A stretch of 64,000 nucleotides of DNA from Peptoniphilaceae bacterium (GTDB lineage Bacteria > Bacillota > Clostridia > Tissierellales > Peptoniphilaceae), in the NCBI GenBank assembly GCA_910589545.1, contig CAJUSY010000034.1, positions 1-64,000 on the forward strand. Reading direction: 5' to 3'. The first letter of the stretch is position 1. Each line of letters starts with the position of its first letter. The notes under the pieces are model-generated. The model had not been told where the DNA came from. It ran no database searches and saw only the letters and a program-made list of their open reading frames with translations. Positions 17,637 to 25,380 of the stretch are shown one piece after another. The position numbers were made by a program, and so were the translations under genes.

Positions 17637-18761
17637 ATGACTAAAAAGTCTGAAGAATTGAAAGAGTCAAAAGAATTGGAAGAGACAAGAGCATTGGAAA
17701 AGTTGGTAGAAAGTTATAAGGAAAAAAAGGATAAAGTAGAAACAATTGATGAATTTCTAAGAAAATATAATCCATGGAAAGGTAAAAACTTTGATGGTTT
17801 ATTAGACGATTTCTTGGAAGCTTTGAAGAAAGATGATAAGGAGTTTTCATGGCTAAAGATAGATAATGGTTTATATAATGAATTAAAGGATAAAAATGGA
17901 AGGGCAGCAAGTATTGATTATGGGATACCTAGTCATGTTAGAGGAGATATTGAAAAAGGAACAGTGTTCTTATGTCTAGTGAATCCGAATATTGATGTTA
18001 AGGTTGCAATGTGTGAAGCTTGTCAGATGAAAAACGAAGAGGACATAAAAAAATATATTTTCAATCCAGGCTCTGAAGGTGGGATACTGTATAAGGAATT
18101 AGATGAAAAAGGGATTGAAAAACCAGGATATTATACAGATAAATATCTTAATGGATTATTAAAAATTATTAATGATTCTGAAAATGTAGAAAATAATGAA
18201 AATTCAATAGATTATAAAGAAATATCAAAGAAAATAGTTAATTTAGAAGCTTTTCCTTTTAGAAGCAGTAGTCCAGGTTTTGCTCGAAAGACTACGAAGG
18301 ATTATGAAAATAGATTTGCTAATTGCTTGGTAAAATCAACTTCAAAAGTAAGTATGCTAAGTGCAAGGATAATAATATGGAAAATTTTGGAATATATAGT
18401 CAATCCAAAAGATAATGTTAAACCAGTGTTTATTTTTAGGAGATTCAACAGAGCATGGCGACCATCAATAGAAAATGTGCTTAAAAAAGATTTTTTTGAA
18501 AAAAATAAAGATGATTCTGTCAAAGAAGATAAAGATGATTCTGTCAAAGAAGATAAAGCTATTAATATTGCTATTGACAATATAATTAAAAAATTACATG
18601 AGGAGTTTTTCTATACAATTGGACCTAAAGATCATGATAATATGTTAAAAATGAGTAAAAATTTATATAAAAATGATGAGAAAATATCAATAAACGAAGG
18701 AAAAGAGAATGAATTTAATGAACTTATAATTAATGCATTAAGTTTGCCAAAAAACAACTAG
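17637..18761 (+). CDS. Protein of unknown function, AT-rich
   Basis: 374 residues from ATG 17637, which has GGAGGT 6 nt upstream; a longer in-frame start at 17556 lacks a ribosome site. Not recognised. Soluble and charged, no signal peptide. The N-terminus is a Glu/Lys-rich helix (KKSEELKESKELEETRALEK). The middle has segments such as FLCLVNPN and AFPFRSSS, loosely reminiscent of nucleotide- or DNA-binding folds but not enough for a call. Near residue 290 an 8-residue unit DDSVKEDK is tandemly duplicated. Base composition is more AT-rich than the sortase genes and it stands alone between terminators, suggesting later acquisition. Confidence 0.7.
   Translation: MTKKSEELKESKELEETRALEKLVESYKEKKDKVETIDEFLRKYNPWKGKNFDGLLDDFLEALKKDDKEFSWLKIDNGLYNELKDKNGRAASIDYGIPSHVRGDIEKGTVFLCLVNPNIDVKVAMCEACQMKNEEDIKKYIFNPGSEGGILYKELDEKGIEKPGYYTDKYLNGLLKIINDSENVENNENSIDYKEISKKIVNLEAFPFRSSSPGFARKTTKDYENRFANCLVKSTSKVSMLSARIIIWKILEYIVNPKDNVKPVFIFRRFNRAWRPSIENVLKKDFFEKNKDDSVKEDKDDSVKEDKAINIAIDNIIKKLHEEFFYTIGPKDHDNMLKMSKNLYKNDEKISINEGKENEFNELIINALSLPKNN
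18507..18554 (+). repeat. Tandem 24-bp duplication inside a coding region
   Basis: Two identical 24-bp copies in frame, encoding a repeated DDSVKEDK-type octapeptide; probably a recent slippage or duplication event. Confidence 0.9.
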
Positions 18762-18895
18762 GAAAATTAAGGCATATGAAAAGCGATATTATTTATTTTG
18801 TGTTACTTTACTTAATACACAAAAACGAAATTCTTCTATGAGTTAGTCTTCCATATTTATGATTAGCTGATATATGATTATTTTTAATAAGTGAT

Positions 18896-18933
18896 AAAAG
18901 ACGGATAACCAGGATTGGTAGATTCGTCTTTTT
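18896..18933 (+). terminator. Probable terminator after the unknown gene
   Basis: AAAAGACG (18896-18903) pairs with CGTCTTTT; a few more Ts follow. It lies 135 bp past the preceding stop codon. Confidence 0.65.
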
Positions 18934-18970
18934 GATTATGACACAAATGGCAATATGGTTGGAATTACGA

Positions 18971-18976
18971 TATAAT
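18971..18976 (+). promoter_or_regulatory. -10 box upstream of the GNAT/nitrilase pair
   Basis: A perfect TATAAT. It implies a start near 18983, which argues against the earlier in-frame ATG at 18984 as the translation start of the next gene. Confidence 0.5.
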
Positions 18977-19007
18977 TGAGGTAATGAATGATGAAAAAGA
19001 GGGATTT

Positions 19008-19511
19008 ATGAGATATAGATTATATAATGCATATGATTATGACAGATGTTGTGATTTGTTGAGAGATTCTAATATGAAGTACAGTTTTTCTGAGAAGAGC
19101 GATGCGAAATTGTTTGAGGACATTGTGAAATCGGAGAGTTTCTGTGAGGATTGTACGTTTGTGTTGGAAGACGGTGATGCTATTTGTGGGCTTGTGATGT
19201 TCACTAAATGTCGTGTGAGGAAGTTCGATGGGTTGTTGTTGTCGATTTTATACATTGACGATGAGCATTTGAGTGATGATAATGTGGATTTGCTTGTGGG
19301 AAATGCTGTGAATGATGTTATGAGTCGTGGTGTTAGTTTCATCTGTGTGATGGGTGAGCCTAGTGTGTTCAGGAGGTTTGGTTTCACGAGGGCGAGAGAC
19401 TACGGGATTTTGTGTCCTTTTTATGTGGAGGATGATTATTTCATGGCGAGATGCGAGGAAGGTTTTAAAACTCATGGAGAGTTGAGTTATGCAAAGGAGT
19501 TTTTTGAGTAA
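19008..19511 (+). CDS. GNAT-family N-acetyltransferase-like protein
   Basis: 167 residues from ATG 19008; the ATG at 18984 falls on the likely transcription start. The motif GEPSVFRRFGF near residue 116 matches the GxPxxYxRFGF block of YhbS-like GNAT enzymes, which transfer acetyl from acetyl-CoA to an amine. The preceding strand SFICVMG fits the same fold. Substrate unknown. The stop codon overlaps the start of the nitrilase-like gene (TAATG), so the two are translationally coupled and probably act together. Confidence 0.72.
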   Translation: MRYRLYNAYDYDRCCDLLRDSNMKYSFSEKSDAKLFEDIVKSESFCEDCTFVLEDGDAICGLVMFTKCRVRKFDGLLLSILYIDDEHLSDDNVDLLVGNAVNDVMSRGVSFICVMGEPSVFRRFGFTRARDYGILCPFYVEDDYFMARCEEGFKTHGELSYAKEFFE

Positions 19512-20245
19512 TGAAGATTAGTTTGTGTGCTGTTGAGCAGCGTTTGAATGATAAGGTATTTAATATGAAGCAGGTTGAGAAATATGCGAGAGAGGAAGCT
19601 GAAAATGGAGCTGACATGTGTGTATTTGGGGAGAGTTTTCTGCAAGGGTTTGAGTGTTTGAGTTTTGAATACAAGGATGATGTCGGAGTTCCTGTGACAC
19701 AAAATTCGAATGAGATTGCGGAGATTCGCAGGATTGCGAGGGAGAATGAGGTTGCGATTTCGTTCGGATATATTGAGAATGATCATGGTGCATTTTATTC
19801 TTCGCAGATGACTGTAACTAAACGTGGGGAGATTTTGAACAATTACAGGAGAATGAGTCCTGGTTGGAAGGAGCCTTCTGCTTGCAGCGATTACAGGGAA
19901 GGCGATAAGTTGTATTTGTACAAGATGGATGGAGTGAGTTTTTCGACGTTGATTTGCGGAGATTTCTGGGAAGAGGATTTGTATACGTATATTTCTATGA
20001 TTGACTCTGATATTTTGTTGTGGCCTGTGTTTGTCGATTTTTCGGTGAAGGACTGGTTTAAGAATGAGTTTGAGGACTACAAGAAACAATCGCAGCTTGT
20101 GCCGATGCCGGTGTTGTTTGTGAATTCGTTTGTGAATGAGGATGACAGGGCGAATGGTGGCGCTTATGTGTTTTACCAAGGGAAGGTTGTTGAGGAATTG
20201 GAGCCAGGAGAAGCGGGTGTATTGAGGTATGAGTTTGTAAGGTGA
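19511..20245 (+). CDS. Carbon-nitrogen hydrolase (nitrilase superfamily)
   Basis: 244 residues, the usual single-domain length. Catalytic Glu41 (FGESFLQG) and Cys149 (LICGDFWEED) are clear. The lysine normally found in YRK is replaced: the sequence reads YRRMSPGWKEP, so Arg114 occupies its place and Lys120 is the nearest lysine. Either Lys120 has taken the role, as in a variant subfamily, or activity is altered. Members hydrolyse amides or nitriles of small metabolites; the substrate here is unknown. Coupled to the GNAT gene by a 1-nt overlap. Confidence 0.85.
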   Translation: MKISLCAVEQRLNDKVFNMKQVEKYAREEAENGADMCVFGESFLQGFECLSFEYKDDVGVPVTQNSNEIAEIRRIARENEVAISFGYIENDHGAFYSSQMTVTKRGEILNNYRRMSPGWKEPSACSDYREGDKLYLYKMDGVSFSTLICGDFWEEDLYTYISMIDSDILLWPVFVDFSVKDWFKNEFEDYKKQSQLVPMPVLFVNSFVNEDDRANGGAYVFYQGKVVEELEPGEAGVLRYEFVR

Positions 20246-20248
20246 GTT

Positions 20249-20316
20249 GGTATTGCAAGAATTAATGTAGAGAATTCGTGGGAAGGTATTGCAAGAATTA
20301 ATGTAGAGAATTCGTG
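20249..20316 (+). repeat. Tandem 32-bp repeat, two copies
   Basis: Two identical 32-bp units (20249-20280 and 20285-20316) separated by GGAA, starting just after the nitrilase-like stop codon. A related sequence ending in GATAGACAGGGACAGG recurs upstream of the hairpin repeat at 21291. Confidence 0.88.
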
Positions 20317-20367
20317 ATTAGATAGACAGGGACAGGCATTTTGTTGCGAGAATTACGTTGTTTCAAA

Positions 20368-20548
20368 CCAGAATAAAAGGTTTAACACACTCGTCTGGCT
20401 TCCAAAAATTGGAAAACAACAAATCTCGAAACCCTAAAATTTGAAGCACGCTGCGCTTACGCGGTCAAATTTTGGTCGGGTTTCTTCGATTGAGTTTTCT
20501 CAATTTTTTCCAGATGACTCGCTTAGTTAAAGCCTTTTATTCTAAAGG
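20368..20548 (+). repeat. Giant-hairpin intergenic repeat, copy 1
   Basis: About 180 bp folding as one long hairpin. The outer arm AGAATAAAAGGTTTAAC pairs with GTTAAAGCCTTTTATTCT (one bulge), a middle arm has AAAAATTG with CAATTTTTT, and the inner arm AAAATTTGA pairs with TCAAATTTT around an apical CGCTGCGCTTACGC. Also shared with copy 2. Confidence 0.88.
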
Positions 20549-20592
20549 ATTTATGTATAAAAGGTAATTTTCAATGATAAGAATTATAACCG

Positions 20593-20598
20593 TATAAT
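20593..20598 (+). promoter_or_regulatory. Candidate -10 box for the Fic gene
   Basis: TATAAT with a weak TTCAAT 17 bp upstream. A TTGACA at 20601 also exists but would start transcription almost at the ribosome site. Confidence 0.4.
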
Positions 20599-20650
20599 AA
20601 TTGACACGTGAAATTTTACATAAAATAATGATAAGAAGGGATGGTGTTTG

Positions 20651-21226
20651 ATGGGTAGGTTGATTGATGAGGAGCTTTTGTCTAAGAAGAGGGCGATTGA
20701 GCTTTGGGACAAGGGTTTTATCAATGACTTTGAGGTTGGTACTTACAAGGGTTTGCAGGAGATTTATGGGTTTTTATTTCAGGATATTTTTGAATTTGCT
20801 GGAAATACTCGTGATGTGAATTTATCTAAGGGGAATTTTAGGTTTGCGAATTTACTGTATTTAGAGAGTAATTTGGATATTATTGAGAGGATGCCTGAGG
20901 ATTCTTTTGATGAGATTATCGAAAAATATGTGGAGATGAATGTGGCGCATCCTTTCAGGGAAGGAAATGGTCGTGCGACTAGGATTTGGCTGGATTTGAT
21001 GTTGAAGAAGAATTTGAACAAATGTATTGACTGGACGATTGTGGACAGGGCTGATTATTTGAGTGCTATGGAGAGGTCGCCGGTGAATTCTTTGGAGATT
21101 AAACACTTGTTGAAGAATGCTTTGACGGACAAGGTTGATGACAGGGGTGTTTATTTGCGTGGTATTCAACAGTCGTATGTTTATGAGGATTTGGATAGGT
21201 ATGATATTGAGGATATAGAGGAGTAA
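20651..21226 (+). CDS. Fic-domain protein AMP-transferase, probable class III
   Basis: 191 residues from ATG 20651 (an in-frame TTG lies at 20648). The Fic signature HPFREGNGRATR spans 100-111, with catalytic His100 and the GNGR nucleotide loop; the usual preceding block FAGNTRDVNLSKG is present. Fic enzymes attach AMP, or related groups, to hydroxyls of target proteins. Near the C-terminus SYVYED (175-180) matches the (S/T)xxxE(G/N) inhibitory helix of class III Fic proteins except that the last residue is Asp, so self-inhibition is likely and no antitoxin would be needed. The gene sits between two direct copies of the hairpin repeat. Confidence 0.9.
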   Translation: MGRLIDEELLSKKRAIELWDKGFINDFEVGTYKGLQEIYGFLFQDIFEFAGNTRDVNLSKGNFRFANLLYLESNLDIIERMPEDSFDEIIEKYVEMNVAHPFREGNGRATRIWLDLMLKKNLNKCIDWTIVDRADYLSAMERSPVNSLEIKHLLKNALTDKVDDRGVYLRGIQQSYVYEDLDRYDIEDIEE

Positions 21227-21290
21227 GGGAGAGAATTTGTGTAAAGATAGACAGGGACAGGGTTGAGTTGCAGGATTTACTTAGTTTCAT

Positions 21291-21507
21291 ACCAGAATAA
21301 AAGGTTTAACTTCACTCGTCAAAGGGGCGTAGGAAGCGGTTTTGCTCGAATATCTGGTCTACAGAAATTTGTGATTTTTAAATCTTGGTCTCCTAAAATT
21401 TGAAGCACGCTTCGCTTACGCGGTCAAATTTTGGCCGGATTTCTGCGATTGAGTTTTCACAATTTTTTCCAGATGACTCGCTTAGTTAAAGCCTTTTATT
21501 CTAAAGG
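21291..21507 (+). repeat. Giant-hairpin intergenic repeat, copy 2
   Basis: Same family and orientation as copy 1, sharing the same outer arms, the AAAATTTGA/TCAAATTTT inner stem and the upstream GATAGACAGGGACAGG. About 35 bp longer because of an insertion in the left arm. With copy 1 it forms direct repeats around the Fic gene. Confidence 0.88.
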
Positions 21508-21608
21508 AATTTACGGATAAACTTATGGTTTTTGCATGAAATACCCTAAAAATCGTGGATACGAATTTGAAATTTTAATACAGATTTACATATCTCTAAA
21601 TGAGAAAA

Positions 21609-21797
21609 AAAGCAGATTACTACAATTGCTGTAGAATATCATCTGGAGAAAATAAGTATAAATCCAAGCGAAATGAACCGTTAAGAAATCTCACTGGTGC
21701 CAGAGCGGAGCTCGCACTTGAGATTTTAGGGTCATGAGCTTAGGATTTGTTTATTTTCGTAAGCCAGATATTCGGGCAATTGTGGTTTTCTGCTTTG
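21609..21797 (+). repeat. Giant-hairpin intergenic repeat, copy 3
   Basis: The outer left arm AAAGCAGATTACTACAATTG pairs with CAATTGTGGTTTTCTGCTTT at the right end; further inside, GAATATCATCTGG pairs with CCAGATATTC and AAATCTCA with TGAGATTT. The right 46 bp are duplicated at 22118-22163, on the other side of the antitoxin gene. Confidence 0.82.
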
Positions 21798-21825
21798 TTT
21801 TAATTTATGATATGTTGGCAATTTT

Positions 21826-22068
21826 TTATTTTGAGAGTTCCTTGTAAGCTTTTTTATTTTGTTTTAAGATTCTTTTTGAGATTTCTGCGATGCATTCATC
21901 ATCAGCGTTTTGTTCTGATTCAAATTCAGTATATTTAATAATTACGTATTTAGGATTATTATTTTTTAGTATGACAGCAGATCCTTGTTCATCTACTAGT
22001 CGTGCTACTTTAGAGAAGTTTTGGTTTGCTTCTGTGATTGATACAAGATTTTTTGTATTAATTTTCAT
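21826..22068 (-). CDS. Phd/YefM-family antitoxin, apparently alone
   Basis: 80 residues. The N-terminal MKINTKNLVSITEANQNFSK and the VDEQGSAVILKNNNPKYVII block are typical of Phd/YefM antitoxins, which bind operator DNA through the N-terminus and mask a toxin with the C-terminus. AGGAGGG lies upstream of the ATG on the minus strand. No RelE/YoeB- or Doc-type partner is adjacent. The nearest Fic gene is convergent, 600 bp away, and appears self-inhibited, so a pair with it is doubtful. A 46-bp direct repeat flanks the gene. Confidence 0.88.
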   Translation of the reverse strand: MKINTKNLVSITEANQNFSKVARLVDEQGSAVILKNNNPKYVIIKYTEFESEQNADDECIAEISKRILKQNKKAYKELSK

Positions 22069-22117
22069 GATTATCCCTCCTAATAAAATTATACCTATAT
22101 CTAGGATAAATTAAACC

Positions 22118-22163
22118 TATTTTCGTAAGCTAGATATTCGGGCAATTGTAGTTTTCTGCTTTG
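22118..22163 (+). repeat. Duplicated right half of hairpin repeat copy 3
   Basis: A 46-bp copy of 21752-21797 with two mismatches, in the same orientation. The antitoxin gene lies exactly between the two copies. Confidence 0.93.
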
Positions 22164-22191
22164 CATATTTTGAAGAGGTTTTTATTCTCAC

Positions 22192-22220
22192 AAAAAAAGA
22201 AGCTGTTTTGCAGCTTCTTT
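22192..22220 (-). terminator. Terminator of the lipoprotein gene
   Basis: On the minus strand AAAGAAGCTG pairs with CAGCTTCTTT around CAAAA and is followed by a T run. Confidence 0.88.
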
Positions 22221-22230
22221 CCTAATTCTA

Positions 22231-22842
22231 TTAAAATTTGTCTACTAGATTTTCCAATGTTTCTAGTTTGATTTGTGGATCCCATGTTGATCCGCTATCT
22301 TCTAGTTGTTTGATGTATGCTTGTTTGTCTTCTTTGTAGTAGTCCATTGTGTTTTTCAATGCTTTGACTGCCATTTTGAAGTTTTCTGTGTCTTTTACTT
22401 CTGAGACTTTTTTCATGAAGTATTCTTGTGATTTTTCTGGTTTTGTTTCTAGGAATTCGCATCTGTTAACTATTTCCGTGAATAGTCTGTCCATTTTAAG
22501 TGATGCGCCTGCTGTTCCTATTTCGTATTTTTCTAATCTTTCTACAAATTCATCTATTGTTGCTTTTTCATCATCTGTGAGTTCTTGTTGGTTATCTTTT
22601 TTTGGTTCGTCTTTTTCTGTAGGTTCTGTTGTTTCTTCAGGTTTTTTGTCTTCTTTTTCTTCTTTGTCTTCTTTTTCTTCTTTTTTGTTTTCTTGTGTGT
22701 CAGCTGCTGTGTCTTTTTTGTTGTTTTCAGCTGTTGATGTTGTTGTATCTGGTTTATTTAATGATTGTTCGCTGCTACAGCTTGATAATGACACTGAAGC
22801 TATAAGTGCAAGTAATAGTGCAAATTTTTTAATGTTTTTCAT
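22231..22842 (-). CDS. Secreted lipoprotein of unknown function
   Basis: 203 residues. Signal peptide with lipobox SLSSC, so lipid-anchored on the outer face of the membrane. Residues about 30-90 are a low-complexity Lys/Glu/Thr linker (KKEEKEDKEEKEDKKPEETT), probably spanning the wall. The C-terminal 110 residues look helical with no family I recognise. Preceded on its strand by GGAGGA and ending at a terminator, so monocistronic. Confidence 0.82.
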   Translation of the reverse strand: MKNIKKFALLLALIASVSLSSCSSEQSLNKPDTTTSTAENNKKDTAADTQENKKEEKEDKEEKEDKKPEETTEPTEKDEPKKDNQQELTDDEKATIDEFVERLEKYEIGTAGASLKMDRLFTEIVNRCEFLETKPEKSQEYFMKKVSEVKDTENFKMAVKALKNTMDYYKEDKQAYIKQLEDSGSTWDPQIKLETLENLVDKF

Positions 22843-22926
22843 AAAAATCCTCCTCCGATTCTTTTATATATATTATACCACTATTTTGATTTCCCAATCA
22901 CAACAATGTCTACAAAATAGCTACAA

Positions 22927-23853
22927 TTATACAAATCTAGCAATTATTGTGGCGATTATGATGAGGAGTGTTATGTGAAGTACTATGTTTAGATAAATTG
23001 CTGCTAATAGTTCTATGAGGTAGGTGTTGATTTTGGAGTTGAGGTTAGATTCTGCTGGTATGACTGTCCAATTTACTTTCATTTTGTTGCAGATTAGTTT
23101 GGTGCGGTATGCGTGAAAGTTGTTGGTGATGACGCAGACTTTTTTGCTGTTGTAGTTTTCGTCTTGTTGTTGGATTAGGTTTCGTACGTATTCGATGTTT
23201 TGCATGGTGTTCATGGCTAATTTTTCCAATAATATGTCTGTGTCTTGGATGTTGTTTTCTACGGCGAAGTTTTTCATGGCGACGGATTCTTCGATGTCTC
23301 CGTTGGATTTGCCGCCTGAAAATATAAAGATGTTTTTGTTGGTTTTGTAATATGAGAATGATTTTATCATTCTTTGTTTGATGAGTTCAGAAAGTTCGAT
23401 TCCTTTCATGGAGCCTCCTAGGACTACGATGTAATCGAAGTCGGTGGCGATTTTTTTGTGTTTGATGATGAAATTTCCAAGTAAATTTGACAGTACGATT
23501 AGGCTCAAATATAGGTTCATTCCGATTATGTATTTGTAGAAGTCGAATATTTTGAACAGGTTTATGGCTATCATTGTGATGTAGAGTATGATTGCTGACA
23601 GATGTATTAAGATGTTTGCTTTGACTTTTGCTTTTTGGTAAAGTCTGTAGGATATTATTGTGATGACAAATAAATCTGTGATTACGTTGATTGCGATTAT
23701 TATGTTCAAAAATACTGTAGTTTGCAAATTGAAGATTAGGCTAACAGTGCTTAGTACAAATAGAATGATGCTTGTTGCTGTGAACATGCTTATGAAGTTG
23801 TCTGTGGCTGCGATTATTAGAAGTATCGCAGATATGAGTAGTAGTGTGTACAT
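22927..23853 (-). CDS. DUF218/YdcF-like membrane protein
   Basis: 308 residues from the ATG at 23853 (AAAGGA 6 nt upstream); an in-frame GTG at 23868 is less likely. About four to five N-terminal membrane helices, then a DUF218 domain: YIVVLGGSMKG, FSGGKSNGD, MNTMQNIEYV and VITNNFHAYRT correspond to its conserved blocks. DUF218 proteins (YdcF, SanA) are linked to envelope functions, but the reaction is unsettled. A final hydrophobic helix closes the protein. Divergent from the patatin gene. Confidence 0.85.
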   Translation of the reverse strand: MYTLLLISAILLIIAATDNFISMFTATSIILFVLSTVSLIFNLQTTVFLNIIIAINVITDLFVITIISYRLYQKAKVKANILIHLSAIILYITMIAINLFKIFDFYKYIIGMNLYLSLIVLSNLLGNFIIKHKKIATDFDYIVVLGGSMKGIELSELIKQRMIKSFSYYKTNKNIFIFSGGKSNGDIEESVAMKNFAVENNIQDTDILLEKLAMNTMQNIEYVRNLIQQQDENYNSKKVCVITNNFHAYRTKLICNKMKVNWTVIPAESNLNSKINTYLIELLAAIYLNIVLHITLLIIIATIIARFV

Positions 23854-23905
23854 GTGTTTTCCTTTCACGAAAAATTATATCACACATTGTGGGGTTGGTT
23901 GATGA

Positions 23906-23911
23906 TATAAT
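23906..23911 (+). promoter_or_regulatory. -10 box for the patatin gene
   Basis: TATAAT in the short divergent region, 22 bp before the start codon; no clear -35. Confidence 0.45.
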
Positions 23912-23932
23912 CATATTAAGAAGGGGGTTTTT

Positions 23933-24718
23933 ATGAGAGGGTTAGTGTTGGAAGGCGGCGGAGCGAGAGGCTGCTATCAGATTGGCGCTTACAAGGCGTT
24001 GGTGGAAATGGGAATTGATTTTGATTATGTCGTGGGTACTTCGATTGGCGCTATTAATGCGGCTATGATTTGCCAAGGCGATTGGGAATTGGCGTACAAA
24101 TTGTGGGAGAATTTGACTTATGATGATGTGATTAGCCTAAAGGACAATGATGTCAATTCTATTATGCAACAGAGTTTAAGCTTGGATAATGCTAGGGATA
24201 AGCTTGGTTTGGCGAGGGATTTTTTCGATAACAAGGGTTTCGGTGTGGAGCCTTTGAACGATTTGTTGAGTAAATATATTGATGAGAAAAGGGTTCGCGA
24301 GTCCAAGATGAAGTTAGGGCTTAATACTGTGGATGTGGAACAGAGGAAGGTTTTGAATTTGTTTATTGAGGATATTCCACAGGGGCATTTGCGTGATTAT
24401 TTGCGTGCGAGTTCGAATTTGTTGGTGTTTAAGCAAGAAAAATTGGACGGTAAGAGGTTGATTGACGGTGGATATATGGAGAATAATCCGTATAAGATGG
24501 TCGATGATGTGTGCGATGAGGTTGTGATTGTGTCTTTGAAGCCGTATTTGTTGACTAGTAAGTTGAAGAGAAATTCAAAATACACGATTATTAAGACATG
24601 GGACAGGGATTTTCCTAAGGTTATGGAGTTTGAGAAGGAAAAGATGAGATACGGTTTGAAGCTTGGATATGATGACACTATGAAGGTGTACGAGGATTTG
24701 AAAAAAGAAAATTTGTAG
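23933..24718 (+). CDS. Patatin-like phospholipase
   Basis: 261 residues. Oxyanion-hole motif GGGARG at the N-terminus, nucleophile Ser37 in GTSIG and catalytic Asp178 in DGGYMENNP form the Ser-Asp dyad of patatin-type acyl hydrolases, which cut acyl chains from phospholipids or glycerides. No signal peptide, so cytosolic or membrane-peripheral. Small single-domain form common in Firmicutes. Own promoter; transcribed away from the DUF218 gene. Confidence 0.92.
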   Translation: MRGLVLEGGGARGCYQIGAYKALVEMGIDFDYVVGTSIGAINAAMICQGDWELAYKLWENLTYDDVISLKDNDVNSIMQQSLSLDNARDKLGLARDFFDNKGFGVEPLNDLLSKYIDEKRVRESKMKLGLNTVDVEQRKVLNLFIEDIPQGHLRDYLRASSNLLVFKQEKLDGKRLIDGGYMENNPYKMVDDVCDEVVIVSLKPYLLTSKLKRNSKYTIIKTWDRDFPKVMEFEKEKMRYGLKLGYDDTMKVYEDLKKENL

Positions 24719-24754
24719 AATTATTGGAAAATATGATAAAATTTGAAAATTTTG

Positions 24755-24783
24755 TTGGAAAAAATTTTTGTTAGTTGTATAAT
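24755..24783 (+). promoter_or_regulatory. Sigma-A promoter of the 164-residue unknown gene
   Basis: TTGGAA, 17-bp spacer, TATAAT, 41 bp before the start codon. Confidence 0.65.
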
Positions 24784-24824
24784 ATTTAGTATAGAGAATT
24801 TTTAAAGAGAAGGAGGGCTGAACA

Positions 24825-25319
24825 ATGAGCATTAAAATTAATAATGAAGTAGTTGAAATGATGCTATATTTCTGGCAATCAGCGTCAGAAGGTCAAAAGG
24901 TTGCAGAATCTTTTATCATTGATGTGGCTAATAGAGACGAAATGAAATTAATATACAATGACAAATTTGATGAGGAAGCTGTTAGAAGAGTTTTGTCATC
25001 TATTACAAACAAAGAGCTTTTGAATGGTGGAAGTCCTGAAGAAAAAAGATTCTGGAACAACAACATGTGGATGATGGAAGATATGGGTGTGGTTGAAGCC
25101 ATGGTTGACCCTATCAAACATTTGAATCTTGATGATGTTGAAACAGATAAGAAGGAATTGATTTTCGTTCCAGGTCATGTTGATGAATACTATGATTTAG
25201 GAGACAAATTAGTTGTGAACTTCTTCAAGGTATCTGTGGATATTTTCGGTGGAACAGGTGCTGTTACTATGGATGGAGAAGATTTCAGAGAACACATCAT
25301 TAAATTATTGCAAAAATAG
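24825..25319 (+). CDS. Conserved-looking small cytosolic protein, function unknown
   Basis: 164 residues, acidic, no signal peptide or membrane helix. Not recognised. The second half has a pattern of short strands (LIFVPGHVDEYYDLGDKLVVNFFKV) that suggests a compact alpha/beta fold. Strong promoter, GGAGG ribosome site and its own terminator mark it as a real, probably well-expressed, single gene. Confidence 0.8.
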   Translation: MSIKINNEVVEMMLYFWQSASEGQKVAESFIIDVANRDEMKLIYNDKFDEEAVRRVLSSITNKELLNGGSPEEKRFWNNNMWMMEDMGVVEAMVDPIKHLNLDDVETDKKELIFVPGHVDEYYDLGDKLVVNFFKVSVDIFGGTGAVTMDGEDFREHIIKLLQK

Positions 25320-25330
25320 AATTTGCTATA

Positions 25331-25358
25331 TGGGGCTCTTTATGAGCCCTATTTTTTA
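25331..25358 (+). terminator. Terminator
   Basis: GGGCTC/GAGCCC stem around TTTAT, extended by TAT/ATA pairing, followed by six Ts. Confidence 0.9.
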
Positions 25359-25380
25359 TTGCAAAAGTAAAGGAGTAAGT

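Noticed and set aside
19487..20179. 230-codon minus-strand open frame
   Set aside because: Lies opposite the nitrilase-like gene; His/Arg-rich composition typical of a shadow frame.
20601..20629. TTGACA-17-AATAAT as the Fic promoter
   Set aside because: Transcription would begin at or inside the ribosome site of the gene, so the upstream TATAAT at 20593 is preferred.
20651..22068. Fic and Phd/YefM genes as one Doc-Phd toxin-antitoxin operon
   Set aside because: The genes are convergent, 600 bp apart with two hairpin elements between them, and the Fic protein has its own inhibitory motif.
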